The notes under the pieces are model-generated. The model worked only from the letters and a program-made list of their open reading frames with translations. It did not search any database and had not been told where the DNA came from. Source: Trichinella spiralis (taxonomy: Eukaryota > Nematoda > Enoplea > Trichinellida > Trichinellidae). Taken from it: a stretch of DNA of 64,000 nt. Where the stretch lies: assembly GCA_000181795.3 (NCBI GenBank), contig CM012953.1:19725567-19789566 (forward strand), written 5' to 3'. Within the stretch, counting starts at the first letter, position 1, and every line of letters begins with the position of its first letter. Made by a program: the position numbers and the translations under genes. Positions 59,856 to 64,000 of this stretch are shown one piece after another.

Positions 59856-61818
59856 CGGTACAGCATCTTTTTCATTATACTCACGGAAATCATTTTTTCA
59901 CTTATCATTATTATCGGAGAAACTTATTTAATACTCCGTTTTATAATTTCATGTATTTTTTATCTTTTCTTAAATTAATTGATCGATTACATGTCTATTT
60001 GAAATTAACCTTTTCTAACATTTTGAAGGATTTATAATTTTAGTATCATATAACGTGATATCTACTGTTAATAAATTAAAATTCACTTGTACTATTTGAA
60101 AATTTTTTTTCGCAGTTTTGAATTTGCAATCATTTTGCACAGCTATCAAATAGGCAATAAATGATCAAAACAACTTTTAATAAAACTTCATCTTTGTGCT
60201 ATATTTTTTAATGCATTCATCTAAATAAATTTTTATTTACTAAAACTCTTTACGCAATAATGAGCTGAAAACAGTTTTATAACGTTGCGCAATTCTGCTT
60301 TAACTCATTACCAATAACTGATAATAACAGTATCGATCACAACACATAATTGCTAACAACAACTACATAGAATGAAATCAGATATTGAAAAAGCAAATGA
60401 CAAAAATGAAATTGAAAAAAGTAATTCTACCAGTCTTTTTCTATCATTTTTTCCATAATCAAGTATGTACAATTAAAAATTTGAAAAACTAAAAAATATG
60501 AAAAATAAAAATGCATTATTTACTTTAAAAAATACAGAAGTAAATAATGCATTTAAATTTTACAGTAAATAAACATAAAAATAAAGAAATAAAATTTTTT
60601 TTCATAAACGTAGAACTTCTAAACATGAAAACTGTTTTGCATCCTAATTATGTTAACATCATGCATAACTTGTTTACTGGCCATCTTTTACTTTCCCCTT
60701 GAAGATGTGAATTTGAAACTTTGTTGCTTGTTGTGTAGTCATCCATATCCATTAATTTGCATCACCCTTTGTTTTATGGTAGTACGCTTCAAGCATTTCA
60801 GATTACAATTTTTTAAACCTATTCTCAAAATGAAATAAATTATTATTAATGTATTTTTCTGATTATTAAAATTAATATTCTGTATTTTTAATTTGACACA
60901 CATTCGTGCCTGCTTTTCTTACATTTTGCCTGTGGCTTTCTTTTGATTTTAGTTATTTCAAAATTTTATTGTATTATAGTTTGTGTTGGGCTTAACTGAA
61001 TAAATTTAAATTTTTTATTTTTTATTTAATTATTATATACTTCTAATTTGAAATTTCAAGTTGTCAGTTACTTAGCCGTAATGCAATTCTTGCTTTTTAA
61101 ACATTGCTATTTCAAGTAGGACCGTTTTTATAATAATTAATTTTAAATCTTGTTAATATGAATGGAAATCATTCATCTTTTGAAATGTACATATTTACGT
61201 CTATGGTACTTTTCAGTTTTGAATTTTTTCTTCAAAAAATTTTTAAAAATACAGTATTTTATTCATATATAGTTCATGTAATTCTCTTAATTTTTTTATA
61301 CATTTGGCTTTGTGATGCTACATTTGCTGTCGAAATAATTGATATATACTACCTTGAAGTTAATATAAAAGCTATTTATAATACATGTTATTTCATTTTT
61401 TATGATTAATTTTGGTCATTTATGTGGTAACAGTTTTATATTTCTTATGATATTCTTATACAGTATCTTTTTTTGACTGTAATGTTTCATGTTTTTTAAT
61501 TTCTTTATTTGACGTTTTTTTGCTTTAAAATTCCAAACAATTGCGCAACGGTGCTTGAATTTTTGCTCACTAAACACTTTAAGCTAACTCGGTTTATTGC
61601 TTCTTTACTATTCAGCATTTTATTGAACTTGTTCAGTTTGCTTTCTATTCCTTTATTTGCTAATTTGATGAAGTTAAATGTAATTTTCAATGGTAAAAAT
61701 TTATTCAGTGGTAAAAAGTATAATACAATACAATGCAATGTAATATATTACAATACAAACAAAAATAAACTGTATGAAGAATAAGAAGATACAAAATAAA
61801 AGTGCAAAAAGGTGGCCC
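59856..61818. other. Intergenic, AT-rich
   Basis: About 2 kb with no supported gene. The last part (about 61724-61757) carries AATAC-type pentamer repeats similar to those at 41497-41520 and leads directly into the GC-rich transposon island. Confidence 0.5.
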
Positions 61819-62148
61819 TTAGAAATTCACCGGCTCAGGAACATCATACGCCACCGCTCTTAAGAACTGCTCCATTGTACGCTTTCCGCTATCGTATTCT
61901 GCCGTCAGTGCAGTTATGCGCAACTGCACATCTTTATATTTGTTGCTCTTTACCCGTAAATGACTGGCGGTAACGCGTCCTGATGTCACTTGCTCTATCA
62001 ACGTTTCCGTTGATCCCTGCTCATCGATCAGCAAACGGAGCAGTTCGTAAAAGCTGAGGTGGCGTTTTCCTGCTTGCCGGTTCATTCTAAAGTGCCACCC
62101 TTCTAAATGGTTGTTTGTGCGTATTTCTACATGATACACGTTCCAAAG
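61819..62148 (-). mobile_element. MULE transposase, C-terminal part
   Basis: The reading frame from about 62148 to the stop at 61819 carries WNVYHVEIRTNNHLEGWHF, the conserved NNxxEGWH block near the end of MULE (Mutator-like) transposases. It continues with FYELLRLLIDEQG and a basic tail typical of nematode MULE proteins. The GC content is much higher than that of the surrounding genome. This is the 3' part of a DNA-transposon gene whose N-terminal part lies at 63200-63568. The core with the remaining catalytic residues is not visible between them. Confidence 0.75.
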
Positions 62149-62913
62149 CGGCATTCTGTTAGGGGTCATCCTCTGCTGGGGAGGCGCTCTCTTCGCAGTC
62201 GCAGGGATGTCCGTCATCAGCAGCTCCTTCAACTGCCGCACCACTTCCGCCAGTTCTTTTCCCACTTCCTTTCGTTTCTTCACCGAGGCGGCTGTTGCTT
62301 CCGTAACCCCGACGGCTGGCTACTTGTCTTCCTTATCAGCGTCTGTTTTGACTGAAGAGACGTTCGCCTTGAGCGTGGTGAACTCTCTCCAAACGCGCTC
62401 TTCCTGGACCGCAAATTCGATCGCCTCCGCGAAACTATCCGTCCCGCTTTGAAATACGGCAGCTTTGATGGTGTCCGTGGAGAGTTCTGCTTTGAATTGT
62501 TGCAGCAGGATCTTGTCGGCCGATCCGCTCATCTCAGGAAACGCCTGCGCAAGTGACCAGCGAACACCCGCACGCTTTCACCCCGTTGCTGTTTCCGCCG
62601 GAAAAACTCGGCGAACCTCTCTGGCCCGGTGCGCACCCCGAATGCTTCAAACAGGGTCGACTTCAGGCCATCGTAATCGTCCGTCTCCTGGACGTCCATG
62701 GCCCTCATTATGCCCCGCACCTCCGCATCAGTATGATACTGGACAAGGGCTGCTCGTCTCTCCGGGGCTATACCGGCGGCTCAGATGTACATCTCCATAT
62801 GTTCGAACCAGGTCTCCACGTTCGACGACTTGGTTAGTACTTCGAGCAGCCTAACCCATTCCGGACCATCTTTACTGCCGAGCTCGTCAGCGCTAAATTG
62901 CTACGAACCATCA
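62149..62913 (-). mobile_element. LTR-retrotransposon gag fossil (broken) lying between MULE parts
   Basis: On the minus strand, gag-like sequence is visible: a segment with ALVQYHTDAEV-type residues and YDGLKSTLFEAFG, then RFAEFFRRKQQRGESV, the arrangement of the capsid-side retrotransposon gag family (PF03732-like). A charged Glu/Lys region without a zinc knuckle follows. The element is broken and incomplete: no protease, reverse transcriptase or integrase is seen. The composition is GC-rich and unlike the AT-rich host, so it has probably not been resident long enough to drift to host composition. Family assignment (Gypsy-like) is by pattern only. Confidence 0.7.
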
Positions 62914-63165
62914 CCAACGGTTAAATATTTATTGTTTAAAAAAACAACGGAGTAGGATACGACAACAACAGTCGAGAATGCGGAACCGTAGCTAAGAGAG
63001 CAACCGACTGACTTCGCCGTGTCCGCTTATCTGACGTCACGTTTTCCCTACGGTGTGTTGGCTTACAAAAATATTAGTAAGATGTGCAGGTACAATTCTG
63101 TTCTGCCGCCGTCACAACAATAAGCAACTATGTCTTTTCTAACAATTAAAGTATATACAAGAGGA
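62914..63165 (-). mobile_element. Non-coding stretch, possible LTR/leader remnant of the gag element
   Basis: Upstream of the gag fossil on the minus strand is about 250 nt of non-coding, less AT-rich sequence. Read on the minus strand it begins near a TGTTGTGACGG and contains an AATAAA at about 62926-62931 just before a TGGTGATGG-like primer-site candidate. This order fits a terminal repeat followed by a leader, but no second copy of the repeat lies in the window, so the call is tentative. Confidence 0.35.
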
Positions 63166-63199
63166 ATTAATTTCGATTTTTTAAATATATGAATGGTGA

Positions 63200-63568
63200 C
63201 AGCTGCTGGTACCATTCAGGAACAATTTTAAATGTTCCATCTATGCACCAGACAGAATGTGCAGCCAATTCCCGCAAATTTTCTTCTGTACAAAATATTG
63301 AAACAGAATTATTTACATTTTTATACAACAATAACTGCCGCCCCGACTTTGTCACACGCCACTGTGCTGGAATTTCCATTTGCTGGCGTGTTGCTAGCAG
63401 TGGGGGAAAACGTTTGGCCTGGCTTCTGTACATTGCCGCTTTCGCTTTTTTGCATGTTGGAAACTGACCAGCAGCTTCCAAGCTGGTGGATGCACTTCGG
63501 TATTCTTCGCTATATATTTGCGGCACTGGTTTCGTTTCTTCCCTTGCGCGGCGTTTAAGAGTGTTCAT
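63200..63568 (-). mobile_element. MULE transposase, N-terminal part with first catalytic region
   Basis: On the minus strand a frame carries RRAREETKPVPQIYSEEY, then IPAQWRVTKSGRQLLLY and finally HSVWCIDGTFKIVPEWYQQL. The last is the MULE transposase block with the first catalytic Asp (IDGTF). The homology ends at about 63200, where the sequence becomes AT-rich. The rest of the transposase core is missing before the gag-related island. Terminal inverted repeats were not found. Confidence 0.8.
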
Positions 63569-64000
63569 CTTCTATATTTTATGCAATATTGAATTATCGA
63601 CGGAACTTGTCTCAGCATGCGGTGCTGTTCTCAAAACAGTGTTTACTTCGAGGTTGGTGTAAACTGCACCCCTACATCCACTATTTACCTACATGAGAAA
63701 TCAGAATGCTGACTGATAAAAATGGAATACTACAATAATAAATTATTACTTACACGATTGAAAATCAACTTTTTCATCAAAATTTTGTGTTTCAGGAGGT
63801 GACCTCTACCTTCATACACCAAATAATAGTTATTTCGCTTATTTAAAACCAAATGCAAATTGTCAGCCATGAAATAAGACAAATCAGAGGAACGTCAAGC
63901 ACAAAGAGCAGATAAGGTGCAAAATGGAGAGAACGCGGTTCGTTACTGAATATATATAAATCTGCTCCCACTTTTTGTAAATAAATTTGTTGCCTGTTGA
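63569..64000. other. Right edge, non-coding
   Basis: About 430 nt upstream of the MULE frame. The final 60 nt contain a TATATATAAA-like box followed by AATAAA within 40 nt, an arrangement also found in LTRs, but the window ends before it can be judged. Confidence 0.35.

Noticed and set aside
61509-61784. Opposed open frames at 61.5-61.8 kb
   Set aside because: AT-rich, hydrophobic or Lys/Asn-rich translations without homology, next to a pentamer repeat.
1-64000. tRNA, rRNA, CRISPR array or bacterial-type operon signals
   Set aside because: None recognised; the direct repeats present are simple-sequence microsatellites in a eukaryotic genome.

Overview
Organism. The window is AT-rich eukaryotic DNA with densely packed, intron-rich protein genes. 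Most introns are 45-100 nt with GT...AG ends. Many start codons lie 0-20 nt downstream of an unpaired 3' splice-site-like T-rich/AG motif, as expected where mRNAs receive a trans-spliced leader. The gene content fits a nematode: a pyruvate dehydrogenase E3-binding protein with no lipoyl domain, as described in Ascaris; a tyrosinase; and a short aromatic amino-acid hydroxylase. A HAUS4-like gene, MULE transposase pieces and the overall composition suggest a clade I (Trichinella/Trichuris-like) nematode rather than a Caenorhabditis relative. That placement is inference.

Layout. 1-2301 (+) is the 3' part of an unrecognised low-complexity protein. Then follow PDHX/E3BP (4438-6667 +), a minimal DOT1 methyltransferase (7180-9781 -), RhoGDI (12278-13213 -), a secreted tyrosinase-like protein with a degenerate copper-B site and a C-terminal PAN-like domain (15853-20549 +), XPG/ERCC5 (20909-24197 -) and an intronless UBASH3-type histidine phosphatase (25398-26306 +). 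A minus-strand block carries OGFOD1 (26923-29560), tryptophan hydroxylase (30061-31921), a small secreted Cys-rich protein (32610-33220) and SNIP1 (33582-34943). TMEM115 (36237-37471 +) is followed by a closely spaced minus-strand pair, PIG-U (38948-41084) and a membrane protein with a PP1 inhibitor-2-like motif (37715-38760). Then come intronless ABHD12 (42712-43698 -), cytochrome b5 (45569-46204 +), a HAUS4/augmin candidate (46569-47905 -), GLE1 (48540-50520 +), a decayed repeat-family fossil (51533-52160 -), beta-TrCP/LIN-23 (53731-56704 -) and G3BP (57935-59855 +).

The right end (61819-63568) is a GC-rich island: two parts of a MULE transposase gene on either side of a broken LTR-retrotransposon gag fossil.

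How the genes relate. They are mostly unrelated housekeeping genes: mitochondrial metabolism, chromatin, DNA repair, mRNA export, GPI anchoring, Golgi, stress granules and ubiquitin ligase. Two aromatic-chemistry genes, tryptophan hydroxylase and the tyrosinase-like gene, lie about 10 kb apart, but nothing in the sequence links them. For nearly every recognised gene the exon structure was checked by splice phase, and the joined reading frames stay open. No tRNA, rRNA or CRISPR array was seen.
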